A DNA stretch of 64,000 nucleotides, taken from assembly GCF_001641285.1 (NCBI RefSeq), contig NZ_CP014841.1, forward strand, positions 2,790,001 to 2,854,000. The letters are read 5' to 3'. Of the stretch, positions 56,944 to 64,000 are shown one piece after another; the first letter of the stretch is position 1; the number at the start of each line of letters is the position of its first letter. The notes beneath the pieces were generated by a model that saw nothing but the letters and a program-made list of their open reading frames with translations, did not search any database and had not been told where the DNA came from. Both the position numbers and the translations under genes were made by a program. Source of the stretch: Dyella thiooxydans. GTDB taxonomy: Bacteria; Pseudomonadota; Gammaproteobacteria; Xanthomonadales; Rhodanobacteraceae.

Positions 56944-57966
56944 ATGGCAAAGCAGACCTCCTCCTCCCGCTCCGTCGCACCGCCCCCGGCCGGCCCCGGC
57001 AGCCGTCCGCTGTGGCAGCGCCTGCTGATCCGGCGGCTGAAGTTTCTCGCCGCGGTGGTGGCGGTGATCGGTCTCGGCCTGGGCGCGTGCTACCTGTTCG
57101 CTCCGCAGTGGCTGATGCGCGCGGATGCGGCACGCCAGGCGATGGCCGCGCACCTGGACGAGAAAACGGTGCAGGCCGGCGGCGCCCACTGGTCGTACTA
57201 CGAGGGTGGCGAAGGGCCGACCCTGGTGCTGCTGCACGGCTACGACTCGAACAAGGCGGTGTGGCTGAAAGTGGCGGCGAAGCTCAGCCCGCACTTCCAC
57301 CTGGTGATCCCGGACCTGCCCGGCTGGGGCGACTCCTCGCGCGACCCGGGCGCCGACTACGACGTCGACACGCAGGCCGCGCGGCTGGATGGCTTCATGC
57401 AGGCGCTGGGGCTGCGCAACGTGACCCTGGTCGGCCACTCGATGGGCGGCGCCATCGCCGGCGTCTATGCCGCCGAACACCCGGAACGGGTCAACCGGCT
57501 GGTGCTGGTCGACTCCTTCGGCCTCAAGCAGAAGGAGAACGCGTTCGCCCGCGAGGCGCTGGCCGGCACCAACCCGTTCGACTACGACGACCGTGCCGGC
57601 TTCCAGCGTGCGTTCGCGCTGGCGTTCGAGAAGGTGCCGGACCTGCCGGGGCGCTTCATCGACGTGTTCATCGCGCGCAACAAGCGCGACCGCGCCTTCC
57701 TCGACAAGGTGTTCAACGAGCTGCGCCAGCCCTCGCAGTATCTCTCCGTGCAGCAACGCCTGGACCAGCTGACCATGCCGGTGATGGGCCTGTGGTGCGC
57801 CGGCGACAAGATCAGCGACATCTCGGCGATGGACAGCCTGCGCGACGGCCTGGTGCACGCGCCGGCGATCAGCAGCACCACGCTGGCCGGCTGCAATCAC
57901 ATGCCGATGCTGGAGAAACCCGAGCAGACCGCGCAGGTGCTGACCGCGTTCGAGCTGTCGCACTGA
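56944..57966 (+). CDS. Membrane-anchored alpha/beta hydrolase
   Basis: Alpha/beta hydrolase of 340 aa with an N-terminal membrane anchor (FLAAVVAVIGLGLGACYLF). The catalytic Ser is in LVGHSMGGAIAG, preceded by VLLHGYDSNKAVW (oxyanion) and VIPDLPGWGDSSRD; the Asp is in LWCAGDKISD and the His in LAGCNHMPMLEKP. This set fits lipases/esterases of the BioH/monoacylglycerol-lipase type. The substrate cannot be predicted. It lies 98 bp after the M1 gene on the same strand. Confidence 0.86.
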   Translation: MAKQTSSSRSVAPPPAGPGSRPLWQRLLIRRLKFLAAVVAVIGLGLGACYLFAPQWLMRADAARQAMAAHLDEKTVQAGGAHWSYYEGGEGPTLVLLHGYDSNKAVWLKVAAKLSPHFHLVIPDLPGWGDSSRDPGADYDVDTQAARLDGFMQALGLRNVTLVGHSMGGAIAGVYAAEHPERVNRLVLVDSFGLKQKENAFAREALAGTNPFDYDDRAGFQRAFALAFEKVPDLPGRFIDVFIARNKRDRAFLDKVFNELRQPSQYLSVQQRLDQLTMPVMGLWCAGDKISDISAMDSLRDGLVHAPAISSTTLAGCNHMPMLEKPEQTAQVLTAFELSH

Positions 57967-58037
57967 GGCCTCTTTACGCCGCAAGAATTCACGACGACAC
58001 TCCCCGGCTCCATTGACGGAGCAGACAGGGGAAGGGG

Positions 58038-58370
58038 ATGGCGTTTCTGAAGGTGATATTCCTGCTGGCGGCGCTGGTGGCGCTGCTGATCGCACCGGTG
58101 ATGTACACGGCACGCGCGCTCGGTGCGCAACGCACCACGATCGGGCCGGTGCTCGGCTCGCTGGTGCTGCAGGTGATCCTGTCGCGGATGCTCGACGCAC
58201 TGCACTTCGGCGGCATGTTCGTGCATTTCGTGCTGGCGCTGGCCGGCGGCGCACTGATCTACCAGTGGGTGCTGGAGACGACGTTCCTGAAGGGCGTCGC
58301 GATCAGCCTGATCAGCAGCGTGATCATGCTGGTCGGGGCCCTGGTCATCCTGAAGATGGCGCTCGGGTAA
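58038..58370 (+). CDS. Small membrane protein, unrecognised
   Basis: Membrane protein of 110 aa with four helices (FLKVIFLLAALVALLIAPVMY, IGPVLGSLVLQVILSR, FVHFVLALAGGALIYQWVL, VAISLISSVIMLVGALVIL). No charged or catalytic motifs. GGGGAAGGGG upstream of ATG 58038. Probably real by its codon use and clean helices; no function can be stated. Confidence 0.7.
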   Translation: MAFLKVIFLLAALVALLIAPVMYTARALGAQRTTIGPVLGSLVLQVILSRMLDALHFGGMFVHFVLALAGGALIYQWVLETTFLKGVAISLISSVIMLVGALVILKMALG

Positions 58371-58418
58371 GACCGGAACCGCATCCGCGTCCCTTCGGGA
58401 GGCGCGGGTGCGGTGTCC

Positions 58419-59003
58419 TCAGAGCAGGCCCGGCACCAGCGCCTTCGTCCGCTGCATGTAGGCCGCGTAGCGTTCGCCGAACTGCTCGCGCATCCAGCGC
58501 TCCTCCAGCCGCAGCTTGAACCAGAACGAGACGCCCACGATGGCCGTGCCGAGCAGGCCGCGCCACTCGCCCTGCGCCAGCGCGGTGCCGAAGAAGGCCA
58601 GCAGCAGGCCGGTATAGATCGGATGGCGCACCCAGCGGTACGGACCGCGCTCCACGAGTTCGTGATCCTGCTTGACCTGCACCACGGCGCTCCAGTTGCG
58701 GCCGAGGATGTTCCGCGCCCAGATCGCGAACAGCACGCCGGCCCAGACCAGCAGCGCTCCGAGGATCGACAGCGCCGCCTCGGGCGGCACGAAGCGCAGG
58801 CGCAACAGCGAGCCTTCGCCGCCGCGCCAGGGCAACACCAGCACCGTGCCGACCATCAACGGTAGCCAGTGCTTGAGCAGGCGAAGCACGAACGGCTCGC
58901 TGCGGACGGCGGCCTTCGCGTCCCGGGCGCGGATCGCCCAGTACAGCAGGAACACCAGCCAGCCGGCCTTGATGATGTCGCCGAGGGGGAGATGCATCGT
59001 CAT
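58419..59003 (-). CDS. Isoprenylcysteine carboxyl methyltransferase-family membrane protein
   Basis: Membrane protein of 194 aa. The C-terminal half has RNILGRNWSAVVQVKQDHELVERGPYRWVRHPIYTGLLLAFFG, the ICMT/PEMT signature (RHPxYtg, SAM contact), and LEERWMREQFGERYAAYMQRT. Several helices precede it. Start: ATG 59003 or 58997, both with an AGG-like site. Bacterial relatives methylate lipids or are of unknown activity. Confidence 0.82.
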   Translation of the reverse strand: MTMHLPLGDIIKAGWLVFLLYWAIRARDAKAAVRSEPFVLRLLKHWLPLMVGTVLVLPWRGGEGSLLRLRFVPPEAALSILGALLVWAGVLFAIWARNILGRNWSAVVQVKQDHELVERGPYRWVRHPIYTGLLLAFFGTALAQGEWRGLLGTAIVGVSFWFKLRLEERWMREQFGERYAAYMQRTKALVPGLL

Positions 59004-59105
59004 TGCCTGGAGCCATCCGTGAGGGAGACTCAGCTTGGCCGCCGACGACGGGGGCGGCAAGTTACACCCGTCATCCAACGGCGCGGCCCGCGCGCCGAAG
59101 CCGGG

Positions 59106-59876
59106 TCAGTCCGCCACGTCGGCCACCAGCCGGTCCAGCTCGGCCTTCAGCACGGCGCCGTTCTGGCGCAGCCAGTCGCGCTGTTCCTGCCAGTTCGGGA
59201 ACAGGGTTTCCACCTGCGCCCAGAATCGCGGCGAGTGGTTGCGTACCTTCAGGTGGCACAGCTCGTGGGCCAGCACGTAGCGCAGCGCGGCCGGGGGGGC
59301 CAGCGCCAGCGCGAGGTCGAGGTTGATGCGGTCGCGCGTGTCCAGGCTGCCCCACAGACTCTTCAGCGGGCGCACCTTCAGTGCGGTGGGCGCCAGGCCG
59401 AGCTGGGGTACGTACTGCGCCAGCCAGCGCGATACGTCGCGGCGGATCAGCGACTCCAGATGCGAGGCGAGCAGCCCGCGCGCCACCGGCAGCGCCCGGG
59501 TATGCGGGCGCGGCAGGATGAGCGTGAGCACACCCTCACCGCTGGCAATACGCGGGTACGGGCCCTCGTCCCAGTCCAGCCAGATGCGTTCGCCGCGCAG
59601 CGGGATCTCCACCGGTTGGCCGACCCGCAGCGGCGGCAGCGGCTTCACCAGCAGGTTCAGCTCGTCGAGCTTCTGCTCCAGCCAGTCGGCGTGGCTGCGC
59701 AGGAAGGCGCTGACCTGGGCCGGATGGGTGCCGCGCGGGTAGCTGACCCGGGCGCCCTTGGGCGTGACGGTCAGGCGCAGGCGGCGCGCACGCGGATGGG
59801 CGGCCTTGAGCACGCGGATCGTGCTGCCGCCCGTGGTCGCCAGTTCCAGCCAGTCGCCTTCCAGTTGCTGCGCCAT
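59106..59876 (-). CDS. YgjP-like (DUF45) metallopeptidase-fold protein
   Basis: Protein of 256 aa. The zinc motif HELCHLKVRNHSPRFW (HExxH with a downstream His) and the KSLWGSLDTRDRINLDLAL segment are the pattern of YgjP/DUF45 (WSS1-like) proteins; the N-terminal IRVLKAAHPRARRLRLTVTPKGARVSYP is also typical. Start: ATG 59876; an in-frame ATG at 59900 is possible. Predicted metal-dependent hydrolase; the true substrate is unclear. Confidence 0.87.
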   Translation of the reverse strand: MAQQLEGDWLELATTGGSTIRVLKAAHPRARRLRLTVTPKGARVSYPRGTHPAQVSAFLRSHADWLEQKLDELNLLVKPLPPLRVGQPVEIPLRGERIWLDWDEGPYPRIASGEGVLTLILPRPHTRALPVARGLLASHLESLIRRDVSRWLAQYVPQLGLAPTALKVRPLKSLWGSLDTRDRINLDLALALAPPAALRYVLAHELCHLKVRNHSPRFWAQVETLFPNWQEQRDWLRQNGAVLKAELDRLVADVAD

Positions 59877-60010
59877 GCCCAGTTGCCCGCCAGAAAACAC
59901 GGCCCCGCGAGGGGCCCGATTGGATTCTGGCAGGGATTGGCGACGGAGAGGTGATGATTCAAGCGGTCGCGCGTCGACCCGCGAAAATCATCACCATACG
60001 GCTGCGTACG

Positions 60011-60928
60011 TCAGGCGTCGGCCGGCCGCGGCAGGCCGAACCACTCCTCCAGCTTGGCCAGCAGGCGCTCGATCTCCAGGGTCAGCAGGGCGAAGCTGGC
60101 ATCGGCCTCGGCGGCGGCGTCCTGGTGGCTGTCGCCCATCTCGTCGAGCACCACGTCGAGGAACTTCAGCTTGCGCACCACCAGGTCCTCGCCGAGCACG
60201 AAGCTCATGCGGTCGTCGAACACCAGGCCAAGCTGGAACACCTGCTTGCCGTTGCGCAGGTGCTCCTTGATCTCCTCGCTGTCCAGGTCCTGGCGGCGGC
60301 ACTTGGCGATCGCACCGGTGGCGCTGCCCGGATCGCGCAGTTCCACCTCGTCGCCCAGCGCCAGCCCGGCCGGCAGGGTGCCGTTGGCCAGCCAGTCGGT
60401 CATCAGCACGCGCGGGCCTTCCTCCGGCGCCAGCGGCACGGCGGGAAAGCTGCCCAGCGCCTCGCGCACCTGGCTCAGCGCGTTTTCGGCCGACTTGCGG
60501 CTGGCGGTGTCGATCACCAGCCAGCCGTGCTTCTTGTCGACATAGGCCGAGAGCCGCGAGTTGCGCACGAAGGCGCGCGGCAGCAGCTCGTTGAGCAGGT
60601 CTTCCTTGATCCGCTTGCGCTCGCGGCCGCCGACCTTGCGGCCTTCCTCCTCGGCGATCTTCTGCACCTTGCGCTGCAGCTCGTCGTTGATCACCGCCGC
60701 CGGCAGCAGCTTGTCCTCGCCGCCCACGGTGAGCCAGGTGCAGGCGTTCACCGCATGGGTGAGCGCCGCCTCCTCACCGCGGCCGACCGGCGGCACGAAA
60801 CCGCGGGTGGACATCTCCATCGGCCCGCACGGGCGCAGGCGGTGCTCGGCGAGCACCTCGTCGAGGCGGTTCAGGTCGTCGGCGACGGCTGGGGAAAAGC
60901 GGAACAGGGTGAGATTGCGGAAGAACAT
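60011..60928 (-). CDS. rdgC: Recombination-associated protein RdgC
   Basis: Nucleoid-associated ring protein of 305 aa that binds dsDNA and restrains RecA. MFFRNLTLFRF at the N-terminus, GFVPPVGRGEEA, EEGRKVGGRERKRIKEDLLNELLPRAF and VFDDRMSFVLGEDLVVRKLKFLD are the conserved RdgC segments. Full length and no interruption. Single gene with a REP-type inverted repeat upstream. Confidence 0.96.
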   Translation of the reverse strand: MFFRNLTLFRFSPAVADDLNRLDEVLAEHRLRPCGPMEMSTRGFVPPVGRGEEAALTHAVNACTWLTVGGEDKLLPAAVINDELQRKVQKIAEEEGRKVGGRERKRIKEDLLNELLPRAFVRNSRLSAYVDKKHGWLVIDTASRKSAENALSQVREALGSFPAVPLAPEEGPRVLMTDWLANGTLPAGLALGDEVELRDPGSATGAIAKCRRQDLDSEEIKEHLRNGKQVFQLGLVFDDRMSFVLGEDLVVRKLKFLDVVLDEMGDSHQDAAAEADASFALLTLEIERLLAKLEEWFGLPRPADA

Positions 60929-61035
60929 GCAGGATCCGGGTTGGGGGTAGCCGCGCCGCGGTAGGGCCTGACTACCTTATGAAGATGTCATGGCCGATGC
61001 CATGGAGATGCTCCGAAAGACTTCGGATTTCCTCA

Positions 61036-61120
61036 CCGTCATCCCGGCGAAAGCCGGGATCCAGCGTCTTTCGAGGTGTACGGCAGAGGCGCTGGATTCC
61101 GGCTTTCGCCGGAATGACGG
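61036..61120. repeat. Paired inverted repeat of the GTCATCCCGGCG type
   Basis: Arms 61036-61066 and 61090-61120 are complementary at 29 of 31 positions, starting CCGTCATCCCGGCGAAAGCC and ending GCCGGAATGACGG. The 23 bp between is unrelated. This is a widespread extragenic repeat whose translation reads IPAFAGMT. A degenerate single copy is at 15414-15442. It lies between rdgC and tyrB on the same strand. Confidence 0.85.
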
Positions 61121-61172
61121 CTAGCTGGAGCGAGGCTATCGTGCGCAACGCGCACCGTCTGCGACAGCGCCC

Positions 61173-62372
61173 TCAGCCCACCACCTTGGCAATCGCGTCG
61201 GCGACGTAGTCGAGGTTCTGGGTGTTCAGCGCGGCCACGCAGATGCGGCCGGTGGTCAGCGCATAGATCGCGAATTCCTCGCGCAGGCGCTCCACCTGCG
61301 GCTTGCTCAGGCCGGAGTAGGAGAACATCCCCGCCTGGCGCTGGATGAAGCCGAACTCGTGGCCGTGGGCGGCCAGCTTCTGCACCAGCCCGGCGCGCAT
61401 GGCGTGGATGCGCTCGCGCATCTCGCCCAGCTCGCTCTCCCACAGCGCACGCAGCTCGCTGCTGGCCAGCACGCCGGCCACCAGCTGGCCGCCGTGGGCG
61501 GCCGGGCTGGAGTAGTTGGCGCGGATGGTCTGCTTGATCTTCGAGCGCAGGCGCGCGGCCTCGTCGCGGTCGGCGCCGATCATCGACAGCACGCCCACGC
61601 GCTCGCCATACAGCGAGAACGACTTGGAGTACGAGCTGGCCACCACGAACGCCTCGATGCCGGACTCGGCGAACATGCGCACCGCGGTGGCGTCGGCGTC
61701 GATGCCCTGGTCGAAGCCCTGGTAGGCCATGTCGACGAACGGCAGCAGGCCGCGCTCCTTCACCAGTTCCACCACCTGCGCCCACTGCACGGGCTCCAGG
61801 TCCACGCCGGTCGGGTTGTGGCAGCAGGCGTGCAGCAGCACCACGGTGCCCGGCTCCAGCTTGCCCAGGTCCTCCAGCATGCCGGCGAAATCCAGGCCGC
61901 GGGTGGCCTCGTCGTAATAGCGGTAGTCCTGCAGCTGGAAGCCGGCGGTGCGGAACACCACGTGGTGGTTGCCCCAGCTCGGGTTGCTGATCGCGATGCG
62001 TGCCCTGTCGCCGGCGACCTGCTTGAGCAGGTCCGCCGCCACGCGCAGCGCGCCGCTGCCGCCGATGGTCTGCGCGGTCGCCACGCGGCCGGCGTCGAGC
62101 AGCGGCGAGCCTTCGCCGAACAGCAGTTCCTGGCTCAGCTTGTTGTAGGCCGGCAGGCCATCGATCGGCAGGTATCCGCGCGGCTGCGTGTCACGCGCCA
62201 GCGCCTGCTCGACCTGCTGCACGGCTTTGAGCACCGGCACCCGTCCCTGCTCGTCGGTGTAGATGCCCACGCCGAGGTTCACCTTGTTCGGACGCGGGTC
62301 GGCGAGATAGGCCTCGGTCAGGCCGAGGATCGGGTCGCCGGGAGCCATTTCAACGGAAGCAAAGAAGGACAT
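61173..62372 (-). CDS. tyrB: Aromatic amino acid aminotransferase
   Basis: PLP-dependent class I aminotransferase of 399 aa that makes phenylalanine, tyrosine and other amino acids. It has the AspC/TyrB N-terminal MAPGDPILGLTEAYLADPR and GVGIYTDEQG, the segment ISNPSWGNHHVVF, the VDMAYQGFDQG region, the PLP lysine in SSYSKSFSLYGERVG, and GRICVAALN with the substrate-binding arginine. TyrB and AspC are hard to tell apart; the name is by family and the lack of another copy here. Ribosome site GAGAGGA-type upstream. Confidence 0.9.
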   Translation of the reverse strand: MSFFASVEMAPGDPILGLTEAYLADPRPNKVNLGVGIYTDEQGRVPVLKAVQQVEQALARDTQPRGYLPIDGLPAYNKLSQELLFGEGSPLLDAGRVATAQTIGGSGALRVAADLLKQVAGDRARIAISNPSWGNHHVVFRTAGFQLQDYRYYDEATRGLDFAGMLEDLGKLEPGTVVLLHACCHNPTGVDLEPVQWAQVVELVKERGLLPFVDMAYQGFDQGIDADATAVRMFAESGIEAFVVASSYSKSFSLYGERVGVLSMIGADRDEAARLRSKIKQTIRANYSSPAAHGGQLVAGVLASSELRALWESELGEMRERIHAMRAGLVQKLAAHGHEFGFIQRQAGMFSYSGLSKPQVERLREEFAIYALTTGRICVAALNTQNLDYVADAIAKVVG

Positions 62373-62411
62373 GTCGATACTCGAAGAGAGGAAAATTGGA
62401 AGTCTGGACGG

Positions 62412-63293
62412 CTAAACCGCGTCATCCGTGGCGGGCTCGCCAGCATACCCGGCCAGCCAGCCATGCGCATCGGCCCGGCCCGCGCCCTCGCGCGAACCGA
62501 GCGAGGCGAAGTCGAAAAGGTTGCGGTCGGCCAGCTGCGACGGGGCCACATTGCCCAGCGCGCGGAACATGGTCTCGGCACGGCCGGGGAACTGGCGCTC
62601 CCATTCGGCCATCATCAGCCCGACCTGCTTGCGCTGCAGGTTTTCCTGCGAGCCGCACAGGTTGCACGGGATGATCGGGAATGCCCGCTGGGCCGCGTAC
62701 TCGGCGATGTCACTCTCCCTGCAGTAGGCCAGCGGGCGGATCACCACGTGGCGGCCGTCGTCCGAACGCAGCTTCGGCGGCATCGCCTTCAGGCTGGCGT
62801 GGTGGAACAGGTTGAGGAAGAACGTGGCGAGGATGTCGTCGCGGTGGTGGCCCAGCGCGATCTTGGTGATGCCGTTCTCGGCCGCCCACGAGTACAAGGC
62901 GCCGCGACGCAGGCGCGAGCACAGACTGCACATGGTCTTGCCGGCCGGGATCACCCGCGTCACCGTGCTGTAGGTGTCCTGCTCGATGATGTGGAACGGC
63001 ACGCCGCGCGCGGTGAGGTAGTCCGGCAGCACGTGCTCGGGGAAGTCCGGCTGCTTCTGGTCCAGGTTCACCGCGATCAGCTCGAAGTGCACCGGCGCCT
63101 TCGCCTTGAGCGACAGCAGGATGTCGAGCAGGGTGTACGAGTCCTTGCCGCCGGACAGGCACACCATCACCTTGTCGCCGTCCTCGATCATGTTGAAGTC
63201 GGCGATCGCCTGGCCGACCTGGTGGCGCAGGCGCTTGGCCAGCTTGCCGGCCTCGTAGGCCTGCTTGCGGGAAGATTCGGGAGTGGCGGACAT
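62412..63293 (-). CDS. ttcA: tRNA 2-thiocytidine biosynthesis protein TtcA
   Basis: Thiolates C32 of some tRNAs; 293 aa. The PP-loop [13 protein letters not shown] (about 45-57) activates the tRNA base, and the two CxxC pairs, CSLC (about 120) and CNLC (about 211), hold the [4Fe-4S] cluster. [43 protein letters not shown] is a long diagnostic stretch. Start: ATG 63293; the open frame runs up to 63392 but has no support. It ends 39 bp from tyrB start on the same strand. Confidence 0.96.
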   Translation of the reverse strand: MSATPESSRKQAYEAGKLAKRLRHQVGQAIADFNMIEDGDKVMVCLSGGKDSYTLLDILLSLKAKAPVHFELIAVNLDQKQPDFPEHVLPDYLTARGVPFHIIEQDTYSTVTRVIPAGKTMCSLCSRLRRGALYSWAAENGITKIALGHHRDDILATFFLNLFHHASLKAMPPKLRSDDGRHVVIRPLAYCRESDIAEYAAQRAFPIIPCNLCGSQENLQRKQVGLMMAEWERQFPGRAETMFRALGNVAPSQLADRNLFDFASLGSREGAGRADAHGWLAGYAGEPATDDAV

Positions 63294-63390
63294 CGGGGCT
63301 TGAACCGGATTGGAAGCGCGACATTGTAGCCCGCTGACCGGCACCGGGCCGGAGGCGTACACTGCGCGCCTACCTCCTCGTGCGCGTGCC

Positions 63391-63597
63391 ATGACGGAAC
63401 CGGATCAACCCTCGATCGCCCAGACCCTGTTCGAACTGCGCCGGGAGCACCGCGAGCTGGACGCGCTGGTGACCCATCTGCAGGCCACCGGCTTCCGCGA
63501 CGAGCTGCAGGTCACCCGCATGAAGAAGCGCAAGCTGCTGCTGAAGGACGCCATCGCGCGGCTGGAAAGCAAGCTGATCCCCGACCTCGACGCCTGA
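63391..63597 (+). CDS. DUF465 (YdcH-like) small protein
   Basis: Protein of 68 aa, mostly helical. [23 protein letters not shown] followed by [30 protein letters not shown] is the DUF465/YdcH pattern (LKKEHxxLDxxIxxL ... LKKRKLxLKDxI). Start MTEPDQP at 63391 has no strong ribosome site. Function unknown. It is divergent from ttcA. Confidence 0.9.
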   Translation: MTEPDQPSIAQTLFELRREHRELDALVTHLQATGFRDELQVTRMKKRKLLLKDAIARLESKLIPDLDA

Positions 63598-63604
63598 GCC
63601 CCGC

Positions 63605-64000
63605 ATGACGACGCTGGCCCCGGTCCACCTGGAAGACGACCACGTCCTGCTCGAGCCCCTGCACGCCGACCACGCCCCCGCACTGGAGGCCGCGGCCGCC
63701 GATGGCGAGCTGTGGAACCTGTGGTTCACCAGCGCGCCGCCACCGGGGACCTCGGCCGACTACATCGCCGCGGCGCTGGCTGGCCAGGCGACGGGGCGGA
63801 TGCTGCCGTTCGCCGTGCGCGAGAAGCGCTACGGCGAGATCGTCGGCTCGACCCGCTACTACGATTTCGATCCGGCGCTGCCGCGCGTGGCGATCGGCTA
63901 CACCTGGTACGCGAAGCGCTGGCAGAAGAGTCACCTCAACACCGCCTGCAAGCGACTGTTGCTGGGCCACGCGTTCGAGCGGCTCGGCTGCGTGGCGGTG
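63605..64000 (+). CDS. GNAT N-acetyltransferase, cut by the window end
   Basis: First 132 residues of a GNAT-fold protein. MTTLAPVHLEDDHVLLEPL and HAPALEAAAADGELWNLWFT give the RimJ/RimL-type N-terminus; EIVGSTRYYDF and IGYTWYAKRWQKSHLNTACKRLLLGHAFERLG contain the acetyl-CoA-binding region (motif A), where the GxGxG is replaced by a WxKxHLNTxxK pattern, as in YhhY/RimJ relatives. Starts 7 bp after the DUF465 stop, so probably co-transcribed. Confidence 0.87.
   Translation, partial: MTTLAPVHLEDDHVLLEPLHADHAPALEAAAADGELWNLWFTSAPPPGTSADYIAAALAGQATGRMLPFAVREKRYGEIVGSTRYYDFDPALPRVAIGYTWYAKRWQKSHLNTACKRLLLGHAFERLGCVAV

Overview
This window looks like chromosome from a high-GC gammaproteobacterium of the Xanthomonadales (Lysobacterales), most likely the Rhodanobacteraceae side (Rhodanobacter/Dyella-like). 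The pointers are the secB-gpsA pair next to rpmB-rpmG, many secreted peptidases with a large TonB-dependent receptor, a thymidine kinase with the degenerate zinc site I associate with xanthomonads, head-paired GTAGGAGC REP elements, and an attC site of the Xanthomonas/Pseudomonas integron type. No closer assignment is possible without a search. Genes are densely packed and most are ordinary housekeeping genes; there is no prophage, CRISPR array, rRNA or tRNA that I can see.

Layout. 1-4967 (minus): a MacAB-like export operon (ATPase, large double adaptor, lipoprotein adaptor, permease cut by the window start). 5042-9467: sugar use, with a MalK/UgpC-type ATPase divergent from a GH1 beta-glucosidase, then glucokinase and a HAD phosphatase; a LacI-type operator lies in the divergent gap. 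9552-15372: a small repeat lipoprotein, a large SNF2 helicase, gpsA-secB, and rpmB-rpmG with promoter and terminator. 15502-19473: a DUF4166/DCC/saccharopine-dehydrogenase-like group, a DUF3016 protein and an acyl desaturase. 19632-23001: a four-gene ABC operon of the GldA-GldF-GldG-DUF4340 type. 23072-30168: gnd, mutM, tdk, an APC-like transporter, and a PLP gamma-lyase/gamma-synthase divergent from an Lrp regulator with a perfect palindrome between them. 30234-37496: rep helicase, then an S9 peptidase and a TonB-dependent receptor (probable peptide scavenging). 37497-38352 is the longest stretch without a gene.

38353-48371: AI-2E family protein, e(P4)-like acid phosphatase, a structured leader or small RNA candidate, an unrecognised lipoprotein next to plsB, an amidohydrolase, ubiE, two membrane proteins and a GST. 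48501-52947: a Tat-exported phosphoesterase, an EamA transporter divergent from a second Lrp regulator (again with a palindrome), and a proline iminopeptidase. 53079-53780 is the most unusual part: an integron attC site, a lower-GC DUF2267 gene that looks like a gene cassette, a truncated second attC and an IS3-type insertion-sequence relic, with no integrase in the window. 53866-64000: an EF-hand protein, GST, M1 aminopeptidase, alpha/beta hydrolase, methyltransferase, YgjP-type metallopeptidase, rdgC, tyrB, ttcA, a DUF465 protein and a truncated GNAT acetyltransferase.

Recurring themes are peptide and amino-acid catabolism (S9, M1 and Pip peptidases, a prolidase-like amidohydrolase, TyrB, the gamma-lyase, two Lrp regulators), cell-envelope lipid work (PlsB, GpsA, desaturase) and envelope transport. 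The best leads for something new are the lone cassette with attC relics, the structured RNA candidate at 40480-40604 and the dual-adaptor export operon.
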